Notes under the pieces: model-generated
Database searches by the model: none
The model's input: the letters and a program-made list of their open reading frames with translations, nothing else
What the model was told of the DNA's origin: nothing
In this document: positions 1 through 11,287 of the stretch, in pieces
Numbering within the stretch: the stretch's first letter is position 1
How the letters are laid out: each line of letters opens with the position of its first letter
DNA from: Mytilus californianus
Lineage: Eukaryota; Mollusca; Bivalvia; Mytilida; Mytilidae
Length of the DNA: 64,000 nt
Direction of reading: 5' to 3'
NCBI RefSeq assembly: GCF_021869535.1
Contig: NW_026262690.1
Coordinates: forward strand, 10,279,501-10,343,500
Translations under genes and position numbers: made by a program

Positions 1-120
1 CTAAAAAGGCCAAATAAAGTACGAAGTTGAATAGCCTTAGGGACCCGGAAATTACGAAAGGTTTTGCCAAATACAGCTACATGTAATGTAATCTATTTCT
101 TGGGTATGGAATCTATAATA
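1..120 (-). repeat. Fragment of the hammerhead-like mussel repeat (3' flank part)
   Basis: On the minus strand this reads as the GGC..CTTCAACTTCGTACTTTATTTGG segment that precedes the CTGATGAG core in the better copies at 0.87-1.3 kb. The matching blocks (GCCAAATACAGCTA, AATCTATTTCTTGGGTATGG) correspond to the same blocks at 1,100-1,200. The core itself is not inside the window. This is a truncated, diverged copy. Confidence 0.6.
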
Positions 121-165
121 TTTCAAAAATGTGATGTTCCGTAGACTATGTTTTGTTGTGGGCTA

Positions 166-865
166 TTTACTTTTCACAGAGAAAAATGTCATGTTTTCTT
201 GTTCTGTTTTTTTTTTGTCGCAATAATTTACTGCTAAATTTAGCAGCTGCTATTTAGGTTTAGTACGCCTTAATTCTAATTGCGACATGCTCCTTTTGTG
301 AAACTATGAAACCTCTCTTTGATATGATGTTAATAAAGGTTATTTTACTGGTCCATATTGTTTATTCTTTTGGTCCTTTTTTTTGTATTTAATTAAGGAG
401 ACAGTAATTAACCTTGTTTACCGATCTTCAAATCTCGTAAATCGATTAAGAAGAAAAAAATTAAGGAAACAAACAGAAACTGAGGAAATCAAAATAACTC
501 AAAAGAAAGACCCGGTGCGTCGGCAGGATAAGCGTCTATGAATTCATGGACTTAAGTTAGTAATATGTCTTTGTTTGAGTATTACATCAGATATTTGATG
601 GTTCTTTCCTGGAGTTTTAAGGCTATATGACATATTGATAAGATATTTTTCCATTGTTGCAGACATGATTTTGATCTTAATTATTATTTGTCATATCGTA
701 ACTTGTGATTAAAGTACAATCCAAATTGATCTAATTAGGTCTTTCCACTTTTCTGTGGAAAGACCTATTGTATTTGTTCTGATTATTATTATTATTTTTT
801 TTTCTTCTTCCGCCAAACCCATTTCTTGCGGTATAAAGTTGTTTCGCAAGATGTCGCTTATATAT
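166..865. other. Gene-free AT-rich stretch
   Basis: No reading frame here resembles a known protein. A short ATT/T-rich microsatellite lies at about 782-803. Two ~60-codon frames on opposite strands at 731-937 overlap this low-complexity tract and the start of the next repeat, and they have no coding character. Confidence 0.6.
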
Positions 866-869
866 TATA

Positions 870-1320
870 ACTATTTTGATCTGAGCGTCACTGATGAGTC
901 TTATGTAGACGAAACGCATATTAAAATGGCGTATTAAATTATAATCCTGGTACCTTTAATAACTATTTACACCACTGGGTCGATGCCACTGCTGGTGGAC
1001 GTTTCGTTCCCGAGGGTATCACCAGCCAAGTAGTCAGCACTTCGGTGTTGACATGAATATCAACTATGTGGTCATTTGTATAAATTTCCTGTTTACAAAA
1101 CTTTGAATTTGTTCGAAAAACTAAGGATTTTCTTATCCCAGGCATAGATAACCTTAGCCGTATTTGGCACAACTTTTTGGAATTTTGGGTCCTCAATGCA
1201 CTTCAACTATTTACTTGTTTGGCTTTATAACTATTTTGATCTGAGCGTCACTGATGAGTCTTATGTAGACGAAACGCGCGTCTGGCGTATTAAATTATAA
1301 TCCTGGTACCTTTGATAACT
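870..1320 (+). repeat. Direct pair of hammerhead-like repeat units (360-bp period)
   Basis: The block ATAACTATTTTGATCTGAG followed by CGTCACTGATGAGTCTTATG occurs at about 869-904 and again at 1,229-1,264. The CTGATGAG cores start at 891 and 1,251, exactly 360 bp apart. Between them lies a unit with a CACTTCGGTGTTGACATG hairpin region. In the second copy CTGATGAG is followed by a TCT..AGA helix, then GAAA (1,271-1,274), then a CGC..GCG helix ending in GTA (1,287-1,289), which is the order of a hammerhead ribozyme core. The first copy has a changed helix III loop. The repeat matches sequences I know as abundant in mussels. Whether it cleaves is not shown; helix I pairing is not obvious. Confidence 0.75.
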
Positions 1321-1329
1321 ATATATTTT

Positions 1330-1924
1330 AAATATTATATCGAACAGTTATTGCGCTTTTAAAACTCATCTTGTTAAGGCGACGACTTTTTATTGTAAGA
1401 GTTATCTCCCCAAACACTGTTTTTCTTGTTAGTGTATCTCCTCCGTAACCAAAAAGAGACAAAATACTTTTTCATATTTGTTTGTTACATCCTAAGGAAT
1501 ATTTGGCTGATTTGGATTGAAGCGATCCGGTGAAATTTTATAGGAGTTATCTACCTTTATCAAATAAATTTGTCGTAAAGTTTTTGTAACTCATAAACCG
1601 TAAGCCGTATAAACCTAGAGTCTTTTTATTTGAGGTCCTTGGTTCCTAACTTAGAAAATGAGGTTAAGGTCAAAGGAAAAGGTCATGTTCTGAATTTTGT
1701 TTTTTGCTTGTTTTTGCATTTTCTCCGATATTGTTATATATAAAAGAACTAGTGCAAAATGTTTGTTTTATTGAGATGAAGATATGATACATTAGGTCTG
1801 AAACAATCCAGTGACATCTTATAGGAGTTATTGCCCCTGAAATGTTTTATTTTAAGGTAAATTGATTATTTCTTCAGATCGCTACATGATAAAGCCATAA
1901 GATCTTTCGCAAAATGTTGGGTGA
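1330..1924 (+). repeat. Diverged dispersed repeat, no gene
   Basis: No gene seen. The stretch holds 'GAGTTATCTCCCC', 'GGAGTTATCTACC' and 'AGGAGTTATTGCCCC' motifs and 'AAGGTCAAAGG' blocks typical of bivalve interspersed repeats. Related sequence appears reversed at about 45.3-45.8 kb. Confidence 0.4.
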
Positions 1925-2450
1925 CATATGACCTCAAAAAATGTCAACGGAAAGTGACCTTGAGTGAACCGGAAGTAGTATTTTTTACACTTATTTCATG
2001 TTTAAGTACATAGAAAACATATATTTTTTGAATGGTCATACATTAACCTGTCATTTGAGACTGGAAGTGACATTTTATAGACCGGAAGTAGCATATCATC
2101 TCCCTTTTTACAGGCATAAGTATATACAAACTATATATTTTTGGAATCAGTTTGAATAAAGCTATCATATGAGACCGGACGTTACATTTTCTTAACCGGA
2201 AGTAGCAATTATCTCCCTTTTTACAGGCAAAGGTATATATAAACCATATATTTTTTGAATCAGTGTCAATTAAGATATCATATGAGACCGGAAGTGACAT
2301 TTTCTAAAACGGAAGTTGACAATTATCTCCCTTATTTCAGGCAAAAAGTATTTAGAAACCATATATTTATTGAATCAGTATGAAGAAACATATGATTGGA
2401 CGTCAGTAGTAGCTTCGAGTAAACCAGAAGTAGCTTCTTATCAATTATTT
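1925..2450 (+). repeat. Tandem repeat, ~115-bp unit (GACCGGAAGTGACA / ATCTCCCTTTTT)
   Basis: About four and a half imperfect units. Unit landmarks 'TGAGACYGGAMGTKACATTTT' recur at about 2,052, 2,169 and 2,283, each followed by 'ACCGGAAGTAGCA', 'ATCTCCCTTTTTACAGGCA' and 'AAACCATATATTTTTTGAATCA'. A more diverged unit precedes them from about 1,925 and another follows to about 2,450. Reading frames across it simply read the repeats. Confidence 0.8.
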
Positions 2451-2540
2451 AGAAAATTGATCTGGAAAGACCTTCAATTGTTCTTTGAACAATTGGTTTT
2501 TAATTATACATGTTTTGGTATTTGCTTTGGATCATTCTTA

Positions 2541-5230
2541 AAATAACAAAATACCGAACTTCAACGACGATTTAAAACGGAAAGTTCCTTATCAAATGGC
2601 AAAATCAAAAGCTTAAACACATCAAACGAATGGAAAACAACTGTCATATTCTTGACTTGGTACAGACATTTCCTTATGTAGAAAATGGTGGATCAAACCT
2701 TGTTTTATAGCTAGCTAAACCTCTTACTTGTATGACAGTCGCAAAAAATTCCATTATATTGACAACAATGTGTGAACAAAACAAACAGACATAATAGGTA
2801 AAAATATCAAAAATAGGGGTACAGCAGTCAACATTGTTATAATCTTAATCACTATAAAAACAAACAAATATGTGAACAAATAAAAAAAAAAGGCATATAG
2901 ACAAAGCACATGAGCAAAAATGAAAGACAAGAATACAAAAAATGACCATAGCACAATAACACAATGGCGGGATGTATAAGTATCGAGCCACGCCAAAAGG
3001 ATATTACCAAAAATAGACTTAACAGCAAAGGTTAATAATTAACAAAGACAAATAAAAGAACACTATAACACGTAATTAAGTTGATAAACAACGTCAGTAC
3101 CTAGAATCTATACTTCAAAACCATCATGTATTATTTGCAAAGTTGATACGGAATATTTATCAACAAGGTCTTGGTATCTTCCGATGAACTTTTTTTAGAA
3201 AAAGGACGAGACGTTCTTTGACATAACCCTGGTTCATCAACTTTCTGCTCAGACACTGGTGACGTGTTATAAAGTCTGAGTAGCAGCTGCAAGCTCTTGA
3301 ATACCGAAATAGTTGGGAAATGTATATCCCATATGCAGGTGAAGTTGGTATATTGCTACTAAGGTGGGAGAAATTGGTAATTTCAAATTTAAAATCGTCT
3401 TAGATTCTGGTACTGAGATGACCGCTTATGTCAAATTCGAGGTATTAGTTTAAAAATGAGGCGGAAGAAGCCGTGTCTGTTGTTTCTTTAATTTCTAGTT
3501 CTGGATGATATATTAATGGAACCCTATCAAAAAAGTTTGGATTGTTAATGAAAAGAACATCATCAATATATCGACAATTTTCTGAAGGAACTCCGACTCA
3601 TATGAAAATACGAAGGATCGGCAAAAAGATGTGCACAGCTCGTTCCCATAGGAATGCCGACAATTTGTTGAAAAAGTCTACCTCCAAATTCAACAAATAT
3701 GTTGTCAATAAGAAACTCCAGCATACTGATCACTTGTTCCTCTGTGTAGCATGTTTTACCTTTTTGTTCACTATTAACAAAATATGCCGGTTGGTATCCC
3801 AAAGTAATAAATTTATAGCGTATGCTACCATTTTTAAATTGAAAAGCATTGTGAATTATTTCTTTTAGACGATTTTTCAATTTCACAGGTTTGAAAAATC
3901 AAATGTTTTGATATAATTAATTTCAGAGAAAGATCGAGATGTAAAATTATCCAGACGTTCTTTAGAGTTTTTTAGAATCCACATATGGTTAATACCACTA
4001 CGCGAGTAAACAGTTTCATTGTATTTCTGAGGACACTCTTTCACTGCGGACAGACTTTTTGTCAATCTAATGGACAATTACTTTGTAGAACATGCAGATG
4101 CGCCGGCAATGTACCGTTGTTTGTACGGAATTTTGTGAAGCTTTGGTTTCTTATACAAACAAGGTAAGTCCTCAGATTTTCTGTTCAATATAATGTTCAT
4201 TGATGCCATGAAGGACTTATGATTCGCCAAAATCTCATCTTTGTCAAATGATATATTTTGTAAGTGGGATAACCTGAGTGCCCATTTATTCCTAATTCTT
4301 TTACAAGACACTCGAAGTAGTACGATTTACATACAAAGACAATAATATTACTTGAAGCTTTGTCCGCAGGAACAACACCATATTTATCGTGAAGAGATGA
4401 TAGACATTTCACAGCTTCTTTGTCTCTGAAAACGGACTTTGGTTGATCATTCAAACAGTTTTTCAACTTATGAATTCGACGTTTTATCAAAGACCTGATT
4501 ATTTTGACCCATTCTGACAAAGTGTCCATTTCAACTTCTTCTCGTTTAGCCCATGTACTGGCGTAGTCCTCAAAGGAATCCATAATCATTTTGAAGTTAT
4601 GGTTCCTATTGATGTGTGGGGGTTTTCTGAACTAAGGACCATGAGATATCACCTTTCGGAGATGTTCATGTTGAATTATGTTTAGATCCGCAGTAATAAC
4701 ATGGCCAGAGGGGCTGTAAATATAAGGCGAGTTGGAACAGTCACATGTCAGAGTTTTTGTTAGGTATGCTTCTAAACCAAGGTCCTGCAATGCTTGCTTA
4801 TAGTTAAAATCTTAGGTGCAATGGTTTTGTGTAACTGTAAGATACAACAGGAACAGGCTGATTTTGAAAATAAGGTGGAATTTTAGATGTTACCTCCTTG
4901 TGATGAAGACCGTGGATGATGTTGATTGCATCAATTCCTTTATTAGAAAACTGAACTGGAAGGAATTTCCTCTTTTCATCATGTAAAGGTTCCGATCTTA
5001 CTGGTTTAAAAGACGGAAAAGAGCTACATCACAAATTTTACTGACCAGTCTGTATATTGGAGAAAATGTATTAATGCCTCTATTGTCAAGTGCACAATCT
5101 CTGAAACATTTTAGAAAATTAACAGGCAGTGAAAAAAGAATAGTTCTAATGTAATGTAACCCTAGCGGATGATGAAGATGTGAAAGAAGGTCATCAAAGC
5201 TCCCAGAGGGCGATCTAGATTTGGAAGACT
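2541..5230 (-). pseudogene. PLE-1: decayed Penelope-like retroelement with 3' tail
   Basis: The minus strand holds a nearly complete Penelope-like element. From 5' to 3': an N-terminal region (about 5,160-4,680) with 'LFRLLNQ', 'FSNKGIDAIN', 'IPPYFQNQ' and 'SGHVITADLNI'; 'MIMDSFEDYASTWAKREEVE' and 'VVPADKASSNIIVFVCKSYY' (4,590-4,300); 'PCLYKKPKLHKIPYKQRYIAG' (about 4,170-4,100); 'SRSGINHMWILKNS'; 'IFVEFGGRLFQQIVGIPMGTSCA'; the catalytic RYIDD (3,559-3,573); and the thumb region 'SSNIPTSPAYGIYISQLFRYSRAC' to about 3,100. Frameshifts and stops break it into at least five frames. No GIY-YIG endonuclease is visible. The region 3,040-2,541 is a non-coding 3' tail that recurs alone at 27.9 and 17.9 kb. 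The family (reverse transcriptase copying its own RNA) is confidently recognised; this copy is dead. Confidence 0.9.
3559..3573 (-). other. RYIDD catalytic motif of PLE-1 reverse transcriptase
   Basis: Reads Arg-Tyr-Ile-Asp-Asp on the minus strand, the metal-binding motif C of the reverse transcriptase palm. It lies just after a frameshift that follows 'GTSCAHLFAD'. Confidence 0.85.
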
Positions 5231-5384
5231 TTTTTTACATTGGGCCGATGGTAATATTTTTGCCCATGACTACGCTGGTGTCTTAAAGTAGTATCAAACA
5301 AACTCTTAACATTTCCATCACTGCAGGCTTAACTTGACAAATTTCCTACTCATTTTATGTTACCATTGTAACTATATAGACGCA

Positions 5385-5572
5385 CATCAATTAAAGATAA
5401 TTGGTAAAAAAGACGGAAGATACCGAAAAGATAGCCAAAACTCATAAGTCGAAGAGAGACCGACACAACAATGACAAAGAACGAAAAACAATCCAGACAA
5501 TACACTACAAAAAGTTTTAAAGACTGAGCAACACAAACCCCGCCGAAAACCGGAGCTATGATAAATGTTATT
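5385..5572 (-). repeat. Dispersed repeat R1, copy 1
   Basis: Blocks 'AAGACGGAAGATACCGAAAAGATAGCC' (shared in shorter form) and 'TTTAAAGACTGAGCAACACAAA' recur in the same orientation at 7,665-7,868, followed in both by 'CCGCCGAAAACCGG'-like sequence. Its reverse complement end, 'TTTGGTATCTTTCG', appears at about 8,745-8,812 and 15,783-15,822. Mussel-type interspersed repeat of unknown class. Confidence 0.55.
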
Positions 5573-7119
5573 CGTATTTTTTCACTTAAGTATAAAATGA
5601 TTTGCTCAACATAGTTGTATAAGATAACCAGTTGCATTTCATTTGTATATCAATGGGTTCTATATTACTCTGCATTCAAAGAGACACATGTATTAATTTT
5701 TTTTGCATATAGACTAAAACTTTATGAGAGGATTGGCCAAAGTTAACATAGTTATGTTTGGACAATGTGTTGCTATGTATGAACAAAAGAAAGAGCATTG
5801 CTACGTCAGGATCCGCACTCATCAAAATAGGTCAACCAAATACAACTTTCGACAACTGTCAGTAACTGCAAATACCTAATCGTTTTTCAACTTTTTTGTG
5901 TGTAACGAATGTCGTCATAACGATTATGACAATAATGATAGCAATACTTAAATTCAGAAAACAATACGAAAAAATGCTTTTCTTAAATGGCAAATAGAAC
6001 AATAATGTTTTAATTGTCTATCAAATCGACAAACGATAGATTTTTCTATACACATGTAGTCATGATTCAAATACACCATGATGGTTTTATCTCCTCTCAC
6101 TACATTCACATAGCTGGCAAACACACTCTTGATTCTAATTCAAAGGCCTTGCTTACCAATATAATGTGTGTGGGCAGTTCAGTTATTTATCTTTTGGCCG
6201 GTAAAAACTCGTTCATTTTGCTTGTAAGACAGTAAGAAAACTGAAGACTGAAAAACACGAAGCCTACCAAATTAACAAGGTGAACTTAGGTGCTCCAGAT
6301 TTGTTAAAAAATCCTGCTCCACACGTGTTGCTTGTTGCTCCTATGATATACGCATATAGTTGAATCAAGTGGTAAGGCATCACGTAATAGCAGATTGGTA
6401 GTTGACTCTCATCTAACCCTTATTCATCATAAAATTCGTACCCCATTTGGCCATGTAAATTTTCTAACCATACAACTTGACCGAATGTTAAATTTTAGAA
6501 TAGGAACACTTTTTTTTTAACTTCGAATTTGATCGGATAGATGCAATCAGCAAGACTTTTTTAGTTAAAGGACATCATCTACATGTCCGACGTAACTATA
6601 AATGAAAATAATACTGCACTACCAGCTTCATTTAATTTACCTGGGAAGCTCCTACTTGAATTCTGCCTGTTTTGAATAAAGGAATAAGTCGGTTACATGA
6701 AAGGTATAGTTGCTTTCCATTTGTATGCTTATTTTCTGCTGATAAAAATGTCCTCTTATGTAACAAATATGCTGTCAATAAAAACAACATGTACCTTTAT
6801 GATGTCAGTTTCAGGGAATATCTTGTTTAAATCAGAAAGTATGAATTAAATACCAAACTGTCTCTACAAAAATGGAAGATGGTCATTGATGGAAACATCA
6901 TGAAGAGTAAGCGATGTACAATTATGACTACCATGGCTGCGTCTTCATCGATGACCAGATATTCATCAAATTCACTGAGCTGCAGGAAGAACTAACTACA
7001 ATACCTTTGCTATCTTTTTTTGGTATTGCAACCATAGGGTCTCGCAGTTGCCGGATCTTAACACGTAAGCATTGGTAAACCTGTGGTATATATTATTAAG
7101 TGTTGTTGTTATGGTTTGA
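5573..7119. other. Gene-free stretch
   Basis: No frame longer than 73 codons and none that I recognise. AT-rich sequence with short poly-T runs and no clear repeat structure. Confidence 0.5.
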
Positions 7120-7245
7120 TAACGCTGATGATGGAATTTCAGTATCCGAGGGTACCATCAGCTCAGTGGTCAGTACCTTGGTACTGACATGATTTATAAC
7201 AAACCTGTTTTCAATTGTCCATTTATAAATTTATAAATTATTAAG
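7120..7245 (+). repeat. Fragment of the hammerhead-like mussel repeat (spacer part)
   Basis: 'CCGAGGGTACCATCAGCTCAGTGGTCAGTACCTTGGTACTGACATGA' (described here in blocks) corresponds to the spacer between the two cores at 1,000-1,060, with its small CAGTACCTTGGTACTG hairpin. No CTGATGAG core is present nearby. Diverged partial copy. Confidence 0.55.
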
Positions 7246-7664
7246 AAACTAAAGTTTTAACTCCCTAAGGCAAAGTGGCATTAGATGGATTTGGATATTA
7301 ATTTTTGGTCGTTGTTTTTAGTCATATAGCATGTATAGCTCTTTAACTGTCTCGGTTTTAATACATTCTTGGCTTTCAAATATTCGGCTTTTAGCGTTTC
7401 CGACGAAAGTAAATCGAGAAAAGCGCTTTAGACGCATGAAAATTTATAAAGTGTTCTTTTCATTTATTATTGATGATGTCGAATTCATGCGTGTTGGTAG
7501 AATTACACCTGCTATATCACATGACACCCTGTCGTTCATGACTTCTATTTCGGAATTGTTTTATTCTAGGCGATGTTCACACTCCTATTCTTAACGATCT
7601 CTTTAGTTTCATGCATTACATGCAACTGGACTGATGATGTCATCGTCGGAAAATGACCACCAGC
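7246..7664. other. Gene-free stretch
   Basis: An 87-codon plus-strand frame (7,331-7,594) covers part of it but shows no recognisable domain and no partner exon. I treat it as non-coding. Confidence 0.45.
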
Positions 7665-7868
7665 AGTGAAATCGGCGCCGAAATAGAAAAAAGAGCCAAA
7701 AGATACCACTATTATTTTAAGTAGACGAGTAACTGATAATGCTATTTCAAAAAGTAGACGAGAAACTGACAATGTTATTGTTAAATACAAGCAACTCAAA
7801 GGCACATTACATAGACAACTAAAGACTGAGCAATATAAATGCCACTAAAAAACCGTGGATATAATTAT
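7665..7868 (-). repeat. Dispersed repeat R1, copy 2
   Basis: Same family and orientation as the copy at 5,385-5,572 ('AGCCAAAAGATACCA', 'CTAAAGACTGAGCAATATAAA'). It contains a short internal duplication, 'AAGTAGACGAGTAACTGA' / 'AAGTAGACGAGAAACTGA', at about 7,720-7,771. Confidence 0.5.
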
Positions 7869-8274
7869 TGGGGAATATTTACAAAATGACTAATTCTGAA
7901 ATACCAAAAATTCGGGTAAATAAAACCATCAAAAGAAAAAGGCAAAAGGCCAGAAGTAAGTAAACCGGGAAACATTTTTCGAAGACGATGGAATTAAAAA
8001 TGAAACTGAAAAAAAAGCTTGAAAAGCGTGTTGATAAATCATTTTGCCTATATATGGTGACGATCGCTCTGATGATTATCAGAGTGGCGGAAACGAAACG
8101 GCTTGAATGGATAACGTCTCTGAATAAATGGAGTGTAGAAATACCAAAATACCTATGAACATACGACCAGGTGAATTATTTACCGCTTAAGAAGGAATTT
8201 GTTTTGGTAACTGAACAAATTTAAGGTTAAAGCAAAGTAAATAAACTCATTATAGAAACCAATTTAAAATAATT

Positions 8275-8510
8275 TAGTACGCAAGACGCGCGGTTCGTCT
8301 ACATAAGGCTCCTCAGCTAAAACAGTATAATTAAGTACTATGTTGAAAAACATTACGGACACAAAATTCAGAAAGTTTTTGCACAATGCAGCAAAGGTAG
8401 TCTATTCCTGGGGTACTCATTTCTAAGTGTTTCGAAAAATTAAATGTTTTGTAAACATTTAATTTATAATAAAGGAACGATACTGACATGTGTTAGAAGA
8501 ATTTGAGACA
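8275..8510 (-). repeat. Diverged hammerhead-like mussel repeat copy
   Basis: On the minus strand the core reads CTGAGGAG CCTTATGTAG ACGAACCGCGCG, so both conserved boxes are mutated (CTGATGA to CTGAGGA, GAAA to GAAC). The downstream flank 'AATGCAGCAAAGGTAGTCTATTCCTGGGG' (plus strand) matches the spacer of the family. Inactive by sequence. Confidence 0.65.
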
Positions 8511-9062
8511 GGCAACCGCCTTAAGTCCGACAATGTAAGACATGAAAGTTGGTTCAAACAGGGGTCGTTCGATAGTTTTTCGGAATAAAATAACGTAATA
8601 GAACTAGGTTACAAATTAGTGTCCATAGAGAAATCAGTTTTTTTTTTATATGGATAAAAAAAGAAAAGGTGTCTCCAAAAAATATGGACATTGCACTGTT
8701 AACTAGAAAAATATCTTGAAGAACTGTTTCAGGAATATAAAATTATATCAGATTGAAATATCTCTTTGGTATCTTTCGCCTCTCTTTTAGGCAGATTTTT
8801 TTCAAGTTCCAAAAAAGAATGGAAAAATGAGACCAGCCATAATTGTGTGTTTGTTTTATTCTTATTGCACAAAGACGCACTCTATTTGTTTTATTATTTG
8901 TGAACTATCTGTTTAACAGATGAAGACATAACCACAATCTCGTCCACTTTTCCTAGATTGTGACATCACGAATGAGACTAATCACCGAATGTGTATTTAC
9001 CCTTCGGAGAAATTTTGATGGGGTTTCTGTAGCTCAACATTTTCACGGATGTCAAGTTGGTT
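8511..9062. other. Gene-free stretch with a repeat tail
   Basis: No gene. At 8,745-8,812 the motif 'TGAAATATCTCTTTGGTATCTTTCGCCTCTCTTTTAGG' (listed in pieces: TATCTCTTTGGTATCTTTCG, CCTCTCTTTTAG) recurs at 15,783-15,822 after PLE-3. Confidence 0.45.
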
Positions 9063-9069
9063 CAATATT

Positions 9070-10190
9070 AAACATTCAAAATTGTTTTTTCCCAACATTC
9101 AACATTCGATTTCAACATTCAACATTCGATTTTCAACATTCAACCTTCGTTTTCAACATTCGATTTTCAACATTCAACATTCTTTTTCAACATTCAACAT
9201 TCAACATTCAACATTCAACATTCGTTTTTCAACATTCAACATTCGTTTTCACATTCAACATTCGATTTTCAACATTCAACATTCGTTTTCAAATTCGATT
9301 TTCAACATTCAACATTCGTTTTCAACATTCAACATTCGATTTCAATATTCAACATTCGATTTTCAACATTCAACATTCGTTTTCAACATTCAACATTCGA
9401 TTTCAATATTCAACATTCGTTTTTCAACATTCAACATTCGTTTTCAACATTCAACATTCGTTTTCAACATTCGTATTTCAAAATTCAACATTCGTTTTCA
9501 ACATTCAACATTCAATTTTCAACATTCAACATTCGATTTCAACATTCAACATTCGTTTTCAACATTCAACATTCAAAACTTTTTTTCAAACATTTTTTTT
9601 TTCAACATTTGATTTCAGCATTAAATATTCGTTTTTCAACATTCAACATTCGTTTTCAACATTCAAAATTCGTTTTCAACATTCAACAATCAAAATTCCA
9701 AAGTTTTTCCAAATTTTTTTTTTTTTCAACATTTGATTTCAACATTCAATATTCGATTTCAACATTCAACATTCGTTTTTCAACAGTCAGCAATCGTTGT
9801 CAAAATTTTTTTTTTTCACAATTTGTTTTCATCATTTGAATTCAACATTCGTTTTTTTAAGATTCAACATTCGATTTTCAGCATTCCATTTTCAACATTC
9901 AACGTTCGTTTTCAACATTCAACATTCGATTTCAACTTTAAACATTCGTTTTTCAACATTCAACATTCGTTTTCACATTCAACATTCGATTTTCAACATT
10001 CAACATTCGTTTTCAACATTCGATTTTCAACATTTAACATTCGTTTTCAACATTCAACATTCGATTTTAACATTCGACATTCGTTTTTCAACATTCAACA
10101 TTCGTTTTCAACATTCAACATTCAATAGTCAAAATTTTATTTCAAATTTTTTTTTTCATTTTTTTTTCAACATTCGATTTCAACATTCTT
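9070..10190 (+). repeat. Large minisatellite (7-bp base, 21-bp higher-order unit)
   Basis: About 1.1 kb is built from the heptamer TCAACAT. The commonest higher-order unit is two TCAACAT heptamers followed by TCGTTTT or TCGATTT, 21 bp in total. Runs of T vary by one or two bases, so the phase drifts. Near 9,575-9,610, 9,695-9,730, 9,800-9,820 and 10,130-10,170 the array is punctuated by T-rich blocks (AAATTTTTTTT). Because 21 is a multiple of three and the strand carries no stop motif, it yields artefactual open frames of up to 258 codons in several phases, reading repeats such as NIQHSTF. Nearly every unit has one CpG. Confidence 0.95.
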
Positions 10191-10199
10191 TCAATCTCG

Positions 10200-11285
10200 T
10201 TTACTTATCCATTTGGATGAATTAATAAATAATGATATTAAGAAACAAAAAAAAAAAAATAAACCTAGAAACTTTTCAAATATTTATGTGCTTCCAAACC
10301 ACATTTTCAAGATGACTGAAAATTAGGCTAACAATTTTGCATTTTTCACAAATGTGTGAAAGGAGGCAATGTCTCTGCAGCTAGTTTATTCAACTAAAAA
10401 TGCACGTGGGTATCCATATATATGCCCGTGCCATGCAACAAAATACAAATTTGCTCCACATTATCTTCAGAGAAATCTCATTTTCCTATGACATTACTTG
10501 AAAACCAAAAGCCTCATATATCTTGTAACATTAACTTAAACTTAAATATTGGTTTTCAATATGTAGAACAAACAGGATACAAACAAAAACACAAGAACAT
10601 TTAAATCTCTTTTGCAGATCTAAGAAATTCAAAATTTTGATAACCAACATTTAGAACACTTTTAGATTTATCAAATTCCAACCATTTGGGGACGTCCCAA
10701 AACTATTAGGACAATCATATAAACACATTTAAAATTTCCCGTAATTTGTAATGCAAACTGTCTTGAATGAAATGACTACTTGTACAAGCAACGTATCCCA
10801 TGGGTCTTAATGAGAATATCATGCATGTTATAAGGGAGCATATTTAAAACTTCCTCTATTGATATCATGACAATTGTTGATAACAGACATTGTATTTATA
10901 TTCTCATGTCAATCGTATCAGCAGCAATCTACGAACTAAACGTCGTACAAATTTTACAATAGATTATTGATGATTTTTTCCATATTTAAAAAAACGACAT
11001 TAGACATCAATTATTGTGCAAACTCGATCACATTGCATTATATTTATAATTGTGGTACAATATTGAATTTTGGTCAAAATATGAGTTTACACGTATCACA
11101 ACAGCTTTTTGTCATTATAGACTGTTTTCACGAATTGACAAATCTGAAAATTATAAAAGACATTTTCTAAAAATAAAATACATTTTAACATAGCAATTGA
11201 TTTTTCTAATTTGTTTAGTATTTTTAAATGAATCTACCGTAGGAAAAACTTTAAACCTCCCTATTTTGATAACATAGAGTCACCT
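10200..11285. other. Gene-free stretch
   Basis: AT-rich, with a poly-A run at about 10,247-10,258. Two 60-67 codon frames have no recognisable content. Confidence 0.5.
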
Positions 11286-11287
11286 AC

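Noticed and set aside
755..937. 60-codon frame with a hydrophobic start resembling a signal peptide
   Set aside because: It is built from an ATT/T-rich microsatellite and runs into the hammerhead-like repeat.
9070..10190. CRISPR-like array of short regular repeats
   Set aside because: There are no unique spacers; the whole tract is the same heptamer with T-run variation, in eukaryotic DNA.
8960..10225. Long plus-strand open frames of up to 258 codons in several phases
   Set aside because: They are produced by the stop-free heptamer minisatellite; overlapping frames encode the same low-complexity repeats and no domain.
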